Assembly (NCBI GenBank): GCA_000181795.3
Contig: CM012954.1
Coordinates: forward strand, 15,049,059 to 15,113,058
Origin: Trichinella spiralis
Lineage: Eukaryota; Nematoda; Enoplea; Trichinellida; Trichinellidae
DNA length: 64,000 nucleotides
Direction: 5' to 3'
Positions 12,001 through 23,300 of the stretch are shown here, in pieces. The position numbers and the translations under genes are program-made. The notes under the pieces were generated by a model, which was not told the DNA's origin, did not search any database, and worked only from the letters and a program-made list of their open reading frames with translations. The stretch's first letter is position 1. Each line of letters opens with the position of its first letter.

Positions 12001-12551
12001 CGAAACAAAATTTAATAATTGCAAACCAAACAGCTTTCGCTGCGATGGATTTGCTGACTGCGAAGGGTGAGTGGAAATTATAAAAACTTTGAAGGTCAAT
12101 TAAAATACAAAACACTTGAAAATCACTTGAATTACGTTTGTATAAATTGAGCGATGTGCTTTGTTTGCAGAGGAACAGATGAAACAGATTGTGATTCCTG
12201 TTTCAATAATCCCAAAGCCTTCTACTGTAATGTAACAAGAACATGTTTGCCAGAGTCTTCCCGTTGCGACGGTGAAGTAGATTGTCCTGACTACAGTGAT
12301 GAAGATTTTTGCAGTTGTTCTGGTAAATTTAAATATTTTAGGTCCACTGAAAATCGAATTCTGTGATCTGATCTGTTTTCACCGTTTCAGTTTGCAAAAG
12401 TCAAAAGCACAGCACCTACATGTGCCGAGAGCGTAATCGCTGCTTGCGTGCAGAATACGCGTGCAATCCATCGTCAAAATACCATTGTCCGGGTGAACCC
12501 AGTGAAGATATGATACTTTGTCCACCGGCTTGGAAGCCACTTGGAGTTTAA
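9040..12551 (+). CDS. Type II membrane protein with eight LDL-receptor class A repeats (EGG-1/EGG-2-like)
   Basis: Seventeen exons, first 9040-9114 and last 12391-12551, encode about 698 aa. Exon 2 (about 9231-9278) has one base of ambiguity in my count. The cytosolic tail is about 57 residues and ends RSSRKK. One hydrophobic segment ([20 protein letters not shown]) follows, then an N-glycosylation-rich ectodomain of about 250 residues. Eight LDLa modules come next, with the typical CDGxxDCxDGSDE calcium-binding signature. The second is degenerate ([14 protein letters not shown]). The end is a Cys-rich tail (ILCPPAW), with no protease domain. C. elegans EGG-1 and EGG-2, oocyte-surface proteins needed for fertilisation, are type II proteins with the same layout. 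Orthology is inferred from architecture, not aligned. Other LDLa type II proteins are possible. Confidence 0.82.
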
Positions 12552-15451
12552 GATAAAAAACGTGAACATTTTCAAAATTTCTGATCGATCTGCATGACCA
12601 GTAGTTTGATTTTTGCTTTCTCCAGTTGTATTCATATTCTCTTTGTTCTTGCAAACGTTCATTCTAATTTTCATTGCATTAATCGTTGCATTTTTCCAAC
12701 TAAGCGAGTCACGTAATGTTTTCAGCACTTTGTTTTCAAATGGATAGATAAATCTGTTTGTGTCGTTGTAAATAAATTTCATAATTACACCCACTTGGAT
12801 GAGTCGGTATAAAGGTATGCAGAATGTTAAAATTTCATTATCCACTGCTTATGCGTTACGTAATAATAATGTTGGAAAATTCAATAAACTACGCGAACAA
12901 CAACAAATTCACCCGGTCGATTTTCTTGTTTAACCTCATCTATCGGAGATTCACATCATAAGCTAATCAGAAAATTCTGCTGCTAATCCTTAAACTTTTT
13001 GCACTACACTGAATAAATAAATGCATGTTATCAAATAAAAGAAAAAATACACAACAATAAGAATGTGTCAATATTGCATTGGGTTTAAACAATGTGCTAG
13101 TAGACAAGTACGAACGAGAGTAATGGAAATGAGAAAAAAATTATTTCATTGAATACCTGTGAATGATAAACTGCCCAAACAACAACAACAACGTAAGAAT
13201 TTAAGCGACAATTTAGTCTTGAAGATCAATAATCAGAATACCGTGTTACTCCGCGACAATTGTAAAGTTAATTGTTTCAAAATATTATAAAATACGGTTG
13301 GTATTTATTATTAATTCATTTTCATCGATTAGGTGCGTGTATTTTTTACTTTTCCTATCAACTGTTCAACAATACTGACGGAGAATGAGAATTTCTTTGT
13401 TTTTCATTCCCAACTTTTCCACTAGCCGAAGCTTACGCTTGTTGTCATCAGAGTTCAATTCATAGTTAAATGTGAAATGTTGCATTGTTGAGATTGAAAA
13501 TCAATCAATCTGGACACTCAATTAACCTCAGCATAGTTGAATTGTTCAAATTTCCACCTCCACTTTTTGCCACTTCAGTACAACTTTTGCCAGCATTAAT
13601 GATGCAACATTAACTCGAATGCTTTTCTCGAGAATGCGAACGAATATTGGAACGGACACAGACACGTTCGTTCATCAATCAAAAACTGACAAGCAGTGAT
13701 ATTTCACAAATTATGCTCATCAAAATCAAAGCAGCTAAACTGATCAATGTTCTCAAATCTACCAAATTTTTCCATTTGAATACAGTTTGAAATACAAAAA
13801 TTGAATCCACCAACTATTTTCTCCGTTCTATACATTTTTCAAAATCCATTCCTCTCATTTCTATTGTTCAATTTACAAATGACGTGAAAAGCATGAAATT
13901 CAAAAAAAAGTACCATATATAAATGTATTTTTTGTTTGAATTTTTTTGTACCAAAAAGTTTAATTTTTGAAATGAATCAAAATTTGTATTGAAGTGAAAT
14001 AAATTGACGCAGTTGTTCTCAGTTAAAGAGGTAACAAACTACCAATTGGAAAAGTGATCGTCAAGTAAATTTGAAACGATCGTCATACTATCTTTACCCG
14101 AAAGCATTGATGCATCGAAATTGAGAAGAAAATTTTTATGAAAAAAACAATTTGAAGTGAGAAACATTTGTGGTCAATGAGAAATTAATCATTTTCGACG
14201 TTAATTTTTCTTATTTGAATCGAAATGTTTCCGACAATTTTGACCAATCGAAAACGGCTCAAAGTAACAATTGAATAATAATGAATTTAATTGATCGTGT
14301 CAATTTTGATGAAGCATCACTTTTTGCAACAGTTCAACCTGCTCAGTTTGATTATCATAAATTTCTACTCCATACGCCCAGTGTTGTTGAGATGTTTGGT
14401 TGATTGTTCGGTTGTGTTGTGCTTAACTGAACAGCTTGAAGAAAATCAATAAAATCGCTACGATTTGACGGTTCGCCTGTAAGCTGCTTGCTGTTCGCCG
14501 GCTTATTTGCCGCCTGCTTGTCAAGCTATAAGCCATCTTGCATCGTATTACTTGCTTTCTGGAAAAATGAGAGATTCTCATGCCGTTGTCAATTAGCGCA
14601 AAAGCCAATGCCATCACAGCTACGCTTACGCGTGTTTAGCTATCACGTTGCTGTTGTTGTTGTTGTTGTTGTTACGGTGTTGTCGATGGTTTCCTAGCTG
14701 CGGGATCCTAGCGAGAATTATTTCTTGAAATTTCAAAAATGAACCTTCAAATTTTTTCAATTTTACAGTTTTCTTCTCGTTACGTATTAAATTTGCTTGT
14801 ATTTATTTATCGTCGATTCGATTCATAACTTGTGATTTTTGTTGTTTGTTGGAAAAAAAAACAAAAAACACAAGCATTTTAGATATAAATCGAAAAAATA
14901 TATAAATGCATATATTAAATGTACACGTGGTGCGTGCGTGCGTGCTTGTGTATGTGTACACGCGTCAGTTGTGAAAAGATAGACAGAGAAGTTTGTGGAA
15001 GGAAGAACAGTTGGTGCTTTTTCAGTCTGCCTAGCTGGAAGCTGCAGAGCAGCTGCTTCATGTCGTCATTGACAGTTGCTATTAGCATGCACAGACGGCC
15101 AAAGCGACCATTGTGAGTGCAGAGAGAGGAAGTGGAGAGAAAAAGCGAAAGAAGAAATTGAATAGTGAACGAGCAAAAACGAGCCAGTCTGAAATATATT
15201 TGTTCAGTTGGGAAGTTGATCATCGGCATGGTGCCGGCGCGGGCCGTCGTCGCTTTGCTTTCAACGTATGCGGATAGGATGTTTTGCCAATCATTCTGCA
15301 GACTCATTGCGCAATGGTCACAGAATTTCGCGTTTTTTTTTGGTTTCTCCCTTTACATCTATATATATTTTTTATGTCGTTTTTTGTCCTGCTTATCACA
15401 CATGCTTACAAACGATTTGATTTGAGGAACGACTATTCCACCAGTATCAGG
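12552..15451. other. Intergenic and 5' region upstream of the RBM24/SUP-12 gene
   Basis: About 2.9 kb of AT-rich sequence. It includes a (TTG)n run at 14647-14674 and, towards 15000-15300, more GC-balanced sequence that may be promoter or 5' UTR of the downstream gene. No coding segment is supported; open frames on both strands lack protein-like content. Confidence 0.6.
12883..12888 (+). terminator. Poly(A) signal AATAAA of the LDLa gene
   Basis: AATAAA lies about 330 nt downstream of the stop codon at 12551, on the same strand. It is the nearest convincing canonical signal; an earlier variant signal could also be used. Confidence 0.4.
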
Positions 15452-18400
15452 ATGATGCACCAGTCGTTGTACGGTGCCCTTTGCGCTGCAGATCCTCTCA
15501 GTGCTATGGCCGCTTTGATGGACCCACTGTTGGCGAACAAAGATACAACTTTTACCAAAATTTTCGTCGGTGGTCTGCCCTACCACACCAACGACAGAAC
15601 ACTGCGCGAACATTTCGAACAATATGGCGAAATTGAAGAAGCGGTCGTCATAACTGACCGTCAGACGGGAAAAAGCCGCGGCTACGGATTCGTAAGTATT
15701 CATTAACGCTCTGTTCACATTTTTTTTCTCCTTTCAAAAATCTACATAATAATATGTCAACAAGTTGCATAAGCATAATAAGACTTGTTTACTGCCCGTG
15801 TCCGGGATATTTGCTCAACTGTACCTTTTCAATGGGGCCCATTTGTATTGTTCCCAACCGCCCCGCCCTCGTTTGCATGTGAGAACATTCTCTTCCGTTC
15901 TGAAGCGCACAACAAAGCAGCAGAATGCTGTTTTCGTTTTTCCTCGACGCTCATTTTTCATCTCTTCTTCAATGCTAACGCTGCCGCCAACGTACAATTT
16001 ACTTCCAACCGTCGCTTCTACTGCCGCCTTGCATGTATGTTTTCCATGCAATTCGGAGTCGAATCTAATCGACTTGCTGCTGCTGTTGCTTTTTCAATTC
16101 GACGCAAAAGTTACATTCACAGACAATTTAAAAAGCGGCCCCTCTTAGCACATAATGTTTTATCGTTGCCGTAGTTTAATGCGTTGAACACTAAAACTGC
16201 AACTTTTTCTAAATCGTCGTCGTCAATTCATCCCCGGCCACATGTGGCTAATCGTAATAAAATTACCATTGTTGTGTGGGAAAGTTTCAGAATAATTAAT
16301 TTTGCATAATTCAATGAATTAAAACAGTTTCGAAGAAAGAAAAAGATAAAAAAATTGACAAACGATTCACCGACTTTATCCCTTTCAACAATCGAACAAA
16401 ATTGTGTAAAACTGTTACTTACTGTTTGTCGATTTATAGCACGCAGCGATGAATGGTTCTTCTGAATCAGCTTTTCCATATTAAAAAGCTAAAAAAAATA
16501 ATAATTTTAATAAAAAGTTTATAGTTTCAAAAAATAATAAAAAAATTCAGTACAAACTGATTTATTGTTATTACTTTAGGTGACAATGAAGGATCGACCA
16601 TCGGCAGAGCGAGCTTGTAAAGAACCGAATCCAATCATCGATGGCCGTAAAGCTAATGTCAACTTGGCTTATCTTGGTGCAAAACCGAGAAACAATCTTC
16701 ATTTGGGTATGCTCTCATAAGAAAAACCTGTTTATAATGAATAAAACTTCTATTATTGTTACTGTTCAAATGGGTGTATATTGTAATGAAATTGAAAATC
16801 AAGTCTTAATTAATTAATTGTATGGTAATTTTTTGGCAAAAGTTTTTCAACGGATAATATTTACTGTTATGAAATTCATTTTAAACCCCAGTTTTGCAAT
16901 TAAAGTAAAATCGACAGACTTTGTGTATTCTTTTGTTGCAAGTATAGCTAAAACAAATACACCCAACTTCTATGACATTCAAAGCGAAATGTTCTTTTTG
17001 ATTTATCCAATTCATTTATTTACAGGGTTTCCTTTGCCGTTGCCTCAAGCTGCTGCGGCCATGCCGACATTGTTTCCAGCAAACCGCTTGGGGTAAGTTT
17101 AAACATGCTAATTCTATCCTGATCTAATGGAATACGCGTCACATTTTGAATTTTTTACATTAGGACCACACTAAAACAGTATATCCTTCTCCAAGATGTA
17201 TCTTAGACCGGTAAATTTGCAATTTTGTGTGGCGCCGTTCGTTCTGTAGTAGTATTTTATGCTAGTTGATGTTTTTATTTTGTTTTATTTTTATTTTTTG
17301 GTGAGCTTTTTTTCCTCATTGTCGTCGTCTTTATTTTCATGTCATGTATATTATATAGTTGTTTTGTGCAGTTGTATGCGTTGAGACACACACAAACACA
17401 AACACACACGCACACACGTCTGCTTTTGTCACGTTTATTGTCGAATTTGAAGTTTTTGTGTGGTTTGAGTAACTACTTTTCTCACCATTTGCGTTTAATC
17501 AATTAATTAATTAATTAATTAGATGAATCAGTTTTTGAAAGGTGATTGTGCATATATGGCAGGCCCTGTTTCATAGGAGCCGTTTGCGGTGTTTGCTTGT
17601 TTTGTGTTTTATTGTTTAACTGTTGATTTTGCTTTTAATCGATAATAAGATGCTGCTTTTTGCTGGCTTTCGCCAAGCTTGACGTTCGTCACTCTTTTTC
17701 TTGATAGTTGTTGTCAATGTGCTGCTGGTGCTGCTGCTGCTGACTTATTCGCATTTGGCATGCAGGATTTGGCGAGTTGTTGCGAGTTCTAGGTGTCTGT
17801 CTCAATCTCCCCCTTTGTTTCCCGTTGGCATCTAGCAACTTGTTATATAATTGTCAGATCCAACGGCACATCTGTACTATCAAGCATTCAAGCTCGCAAC
17901 CGCAATTTTTGTATAGCTTTGATGCAGCGGTGATTTGCATTAAAAAATTTTTTTCAAAGACACCCACAGCAAGTGAAAAGCAGCAAAAATCTCACGTGGA
18001 TATTTCCCTGTTGGTTCAGCCTGTTGTGCTGTTGGTTGATATGACGAAAAAACGACCAACTGAAAAGAAGTGAATATGAATGATTGACTGATTGATTGTG
18101 CTGTGTGGGGCAGCTGCTGGTTAAATTTTTCTGAAACTGCATTTTATCTGTCTTTCCAACATTTCTCACTTTCAACCTACGCCACACAAGTGATCATATA
18201 TATTATAGCTGCTTGCGTTGTGCACACAAAGTCACTATCGCTCAAATAACCATCACCAAGTAATTTGCTGTAATTTCTGTTTGCAAACGCTTTTTATGAG
18301 CGGTTAGTTTTTGCTTTCTTAAAAAAGCCACCTTTACTACACTATAAAGCATCAGTATTGTAAAACATTCGCTTCAGCTATTATCCGAACGTCATTAGCA

Positions 18401-19348
18401 TTCGGTTTTTTACATTATACTGTTATTAGTTGCGTTTCTTTCTGTAGATAATTTTTTGTTATGTTTTAAAAGTGTGTAGTTTTATTGAAAATTTAAAAAT
18501 TATTCTCAATTTTTCAATTTCAATTTACGACAATAACCATTCTGTAGAATAAGAGAAATCAAGTTCAAATATTTATTAGCGGTAAACTTTGAGTTTGAAA
18601 TTTGTTTGTGCATTGGTTGCACTTTAATGTTCATGTTTCTTTTTTATCTTTAATAAGTGCGTTTCAAAATTATTTATTAGTTTATTCTGTTTTTATTGTT
18701 TTGTTATGCAGTGGAGTTTCGTTTTCATTTTTTGAAATAATGATATTTCCAATGGAACAGTGGTTTTTGTTTTTTTCTACATTTTTTAGACTTCAACAGA
18801 TTTATTATCCAACATCGCAGTTGATTGCATCTCCGGCTGGTTTGATTTTGCCGCAGCTTGCTTCATCCGCAACACCATCAGCCGCCGCCCAGCATGCTGG
18901 TTTGTATTCGGATTACAACAGTGTAGCGGCTGTTGCAGCGGCGGCAGCGGCGGCCGCTTCATACGCTCCAAACGCAAATGCAGGATCTTTGGGAAATCAG
19001 TATCCCCCGGTTCCGGGTGATCCGTACGCGTACGCAGCACTAGCGGCCGCGTATGGTCTTGTTCCAGGGGTTGGACAGAGTGCCACCGCGTTTCCACCGG
19101 CGACCAACGGCAACAGCAACGGTAGCAACGGTATTGGTGGTAGTGGTGGTGGAGGTGGGCCATTTGGGGTTGGTTCGGCTGCGTCTGTACTCCAGCAAGT
19201 GTCTGCCAGCCAAATAGCTTCTGCTAGTGGTGGTGGTTCGGCTACAATGACCGCCTCAGCAGTGGTTAATGCGTACAGCAGTAGCAGCGCATCTTCCAGT
19301 GCAAGTGCGTTGCAATCGGCAGCAATTGCTGCTTTCGAACGTCAGTGA
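15452..19348 (+). CDS. sup-12: RNA-binding protein, RBM24/RBM38/SUP-12 family
   Basis: Four exons: 15452-15691, 16580-16706, 17026-17092, 18790-19348, giving 330 aa. The single RRM starts at about residue 35. RNP2 is IFVGGL (37-42). RNP1, [10 protein letters not shown], spans the exon 1-2 junction, which confirms the splice. The post-RRM motif [10 protein letters not shown] is diagnostic of this family. The C-terminal half is low complexity: an Ala run near [12 protein letters not shown] and [13 protein letters not shown], then Gly/Ser-rich sequence. Family members bind GU-rich RNA and control muscle alternative splicing and mRNA stability; C. elegans SUP-12 does this in muscle. Translation could start at either of two adjacent ATGs; an open frame extends further 5' without family similarity. 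Introns 1 (888 nt) and 3 (1697 nt) are unusually long for this window and may carry regulatory sequence. Confidence 0.93.
17093..18789 (+). other. Long third intron of the RBM24/SUP-12 gene
   Basis: This 1.7 kb intron lies between the family-specific linker exon and the low-complexity C-terminal exon. It contains a CA-rich microsatellite (17385-17418), an ATTA repeat (about 17500-17521) and several CTG/GCTGCT runs near 17720-17745. I see no exon that keeps the reading phase. Confidence 0.6.
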
Positions 19349-19349
19349 A

Positions 19350-19386
19350 GTAATAATAATAATAATGATAATAATAATAATAATAA
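19350..19386 (+). repeat. (TAA)n microsatellite at the start of the RBM24/SUP-12 3' UTR
   Basis: About eleven TAA units with one ATG-like interruption begin immediately after the stop codon at 19346-19348. The repeat creates stop codons in the gene's own frame and the transcript would carry a (UAA)n tract. Confidence 0.9.
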
Positions 19387-19497
19387 GAGTAAAAGTAAGA
19401 ATGAGCATTTTTTTCTTTCCAATGTCATTATAATGCATGTTTTATATGTATTCGTTTCCGTTCACAGTGATGAACTGTAATGCGAAATCATCTAACC

Positions 19498-19503
19498 AAT
19501 AAA
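19498..19503 (+). terminator. Poly(A) signal AATAAA of RBM24/SUP-12
   Basis: A canonical AATAAA lies 150 nt after the stop codon and is followed by A-rich sequence. Another AATAAA occurs about 40 nt further on in an AAATAAATAAAT run. Confidence 0.55.
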
Positions 19504-20373
19504 GAAAAAGACAACAAAAAAGAATACAACATGCAAGGAAAATAAATAAATAAATTTATATTTGAAAATTATTTTGTTTGTTTATGTTTTCCTTTGACAG
19601 AAAGTAGTTGACAAGCAAAGTTTTATGATGTACGGTGGTGGTTCCAACAGTTTCGAAGGAATGGTTTATCGAAGGTATTGTTTATATATATAATATGCAA
19701 AGCGGTCTTTTATAAAATTACGACGTGTGTGAAAAACGAAATTCTTGTGTTGTTTTTTAATAATTATTAACAAGACTATAGAAATGAAAAGCATACGATG
19801 AAATGAAAAATGCAATAGAACCTCGCATTTATAACTTTTACGTTCGCCAACGTGGCATGTTGAACGTGGCGACCCGAGATTGAAAAATAGAAAAAAGAAG
19901 ATGATATAGAACGAAGAAAAGAGCCAAACTGAAATGATAAAATAAAATGAATGGATGGAAGTCCTTGCTAAGGACAATCCGTTGGAATGTACGGTATGTA
20001 GATTCATCGGCGAGAGGAGGAGAAAGAAAGAAAAAAAACATTGCTACGAATGATACGCTACCGCATACTACATCCATGCATAGTTGTTCGCTTTCTCACT
20101 TTCTCCTCTCTAAAAACTACTTTATATATATATACATATATAAATATAAATACGTGGTACATGCATGCATGTATATAATATATGTATGCATGCATGCATG
20201 TAGTTATTTATGTACAGTGATAGTGGCCGGACGGCAAAAATTAACAAACAAACGCCAGCCACTGTTCCAACAATAAAACAGATAAAAGTATGGAATTAAG
20301 AAGTGGAGTGGAATCCATTGTCGGTTTTCCTTGGTTGTTTGCTTTTGCTTATTTTTTTTTCAACAGACAATGT

Positions 20374-23300
20374 TCAAAGTTCGCCATTAACGATGAGCTT
20401 GGGCCGGATATCATTGTCCACCGGAGCGGTGTCCTGTTGCATGCGAGAACCGTAATTGACCAGCATCTCCGTAAGCAAACCTTTGGACACGTGACCGCTA
20501 AGCATCTTGTAATATAAGTACTGTTCGCCGCGCAGACCGAGTGATCTAAAGCAGCAGTAAACAAATAAGTAAAGCAAATTTTAAATAGATAAAAGATTTG
20601 CTATTTCTCCGTTTCAACCAACCTCATCTTTTCCATGCAATTCTGAAACTGAACCGGAATTTCGGATGTATTGCCATCCTGTACCATTGAACGACGATAC
20701 TCGAGCCAAGCTTCTCGAATTCGCTGTCGCCCTTCTATTACCAACGCTTTGTTGCGTAATTTCGAATAATCTTCAAGAAAGAAAAAACAAAATTACAAAT
20801 CAATTAATTAATTCACTTGCAGTAAAATCAAAAAATCATTTATTTACTTGGATTTAATAAAATCAAATATTTTATTGCCACATAATCGTAACGATCAAAA
20901 CCAATAGCATTCAGCTGATTACACAGCTTGTCCCATTCAGATCTGCCTTCGGTCAAGGCTAGAAGGGCAACTGAGGTCGCCTTGAGCCTTAAAATTAAAA
21001 ACTCAGCTATAATAAATTATGAAAAATACATCGAATATATATATGCATATATATATAACTAGATTGTTTGTGTGGAAATGAGCATTTAAGTTAAAAGTTC
21101 AGTATCTACAAAACCTGTATGCATGTACATCGTCATCAGAGTGATGTAATGACGAAGGTCAAAGTCACACACACACACACACTGATTGCTCCTATTAGCA
21201 AACAGGAACTACGGAAGTGTTTATGGCCTTGATGGATATGAAAATTGTTAGCTCATTGTCAAAGAGCTTCGATTTTCCATTAACCAACAACAACTACAAG
21301 GTCGATGGAGAAATAACGTATGTCAGTTTTCTTGTTTATCGCTTTTCAAAAAAGTTGATCGCTCGGTTCAATTCACTTTTATGAGAGGAAAAAATTTACA
21401 TATGTAAATAAATAATAAACATTTTCCCCAAACCTTGACATGGATTTGGTAAACATTCCTGGAATTAATAAACCGCACTGCTTTGAATTGATAATATCTA
21501 CAGCAGTGCTGTCGAAGAAGTCGGAAAAGAAAAGTTACATTCGAGAATAGCAAGCAAGCAACAACAACAACAAAAAAGACCTTGAACAACCTTCACGGTA
21601 AAATAGGGTAAAATGATGAGGAAAAGATTTTAAAAAAGTAAAATAATAAAACTGACAGATTAAAATTTCAATCTTACCTGTGTCCAGTTTTGAACGACAC
21701 CGTATCAGGAAGTTTTCCTTGCAGTCGATAGTATGTAAAATCCAGTACGTGCAGTTCCGCCCATACAGACTGCAGCAATAGCATTTGATCATCAAGCTGC
21801 AAAAAAATGAAAATAATTTTTTTCTTAAAAAACGTAACAGATGCTTATTAATATGCAAAAACACGAAATAAATTAATAAACAGTTTCCCTTGGAAAACAC
21901 AACAACAGTATGACGACGACGCCAGCTGATAGGTCAGGGACGTCGGACGATGGACTGGACCAGCTGTGTGTTTACTAGTAAACAAACCATTGCGTGGTGA
22001 CCAATATTCCCCCCGGGGATGATGAAGTCGTGAGAATGGAAACAACTCCCATCAAACAGCAGCAAATAAGCCGACGACCACAACACATGCATATATATAC
22101 ACACACGTGTTTAACCTTACTCGGTCAACGTGATCATGATGGTCATCATGTGCATTATACAAATGTCGATGATAAATAAGCATCATCACATCGACGCTGC
22201 ACGTGACAATGTAAAAAAGCTCAAATTAGAAAAAAACAGATCCCCCTCAACAAAAAGTTTCACTCTAATTACTTACTACTTACTGTTCTACAAACAATAG
22301 ATACGATGAAAATGAATAATGATAATTGAAAAGGAAGTTCAATTTGTCAAATATTAGACGAATTTGTTGTAAAAATTAGTTCAATAATAATAATAATAAT
22401 AATAATAATGAATAAATCGATAATAAATAATAAGAAGAAAACTCACAGTGAGCTCTTTGAAATGTGGACTGCTTTTGGCCCATTCGACTTGTTTGAACAA
22501 TTCTTGATCAACGCATTGACAAACAGCCGAAAAAGAATCGGCTTGGGTTTGCTTGTCACAGGCTTCATCCATGTCGTACTGCCAGGCTGGTGAATCGCAT
22601 ACCGATTGGGATAACTGTTCGAGGAGTTCACAGACAATCGGCGACGTGGGCGCCGGACGACGGTCCGGGTGAGGGGCGATGTTCGCCGCCGCCGCCGCGG
22701 CCGCGGCTAACGAGAAGCCGTGGACGGCAGCGTAGGTGGGCGTGCCCGGCTGTCCGGTGGTCGCATAACCTGGACCGAGATTCATTTGAAAAGCTTTGCT
22801 TGTTGGTATTGGACAAAGCGGCAAAGCGGCACCGTTTCCCAGACAAGGTTCGTACGTGGCGGACCGAGATTTCGCGTAACCAGCGTACGGCGTGCTGGAC
22901 GGTGGTTGGGCGGTGAGCATGGCGCCCCGACTGGGCAAAAAGCCGTTCTCTCCGTAAGCGGCCACGTTGGCGTAGTCGCCGAAGCCCAGTGTGCTCAACG
23001 CGGCCGTGCCGAAACCGTGGTCAGGATCGAATGGAACCGGATCGCTGGCTTTCAGACCTTCTTGTTTCACACCGTTCAGATTACAATAGTTGCCGGTCGT
23101 CGCAGCCAACGTCGCACTCTGACCGGTACTACAGGCGGTGGCCGGCCACGTTCTCAGCTCTTCCAAACATCCCGCACTCAACAGCGCGGCAACGTTGTCA
23201 CAGTTTGGTACATAGCTGACCGCTTGCAACGGTGCAACGTTTCCACTCTGACCAAAATAATCACTTGCCGACGGCACTAGTGTCGTTGCCGATTGTTGCT

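Larger units (their letters stand above)
19349..20373. other. Convergent intergenic region between RBM24/SUP-12 and the NR5 receptor
   Basis: About 1 kb holds the two 3' UTRs. It includes the TAA microsatellite and an alternating TA/ATGC simple-sequence block at about 20120-20205 (units of TATA, then repeated ATGC). No gene is supported. Confidence 0.6.

Noticed and set aside
18786..19163. Minus-strand frame rich in His, Arg and Pro
   Set aside because: It is antisense to the Ala/Gly-rich C-terminal exon of the RBM24/SUP-12 gene; composition follows from the repeat codons.
22590..23280. Plus-strand open frames opposite the large NR5 exon
   Set aside because: They are shadows of the receptor hinge and ligand-domain exon, which has a continuous conserved frame on the minus strand.
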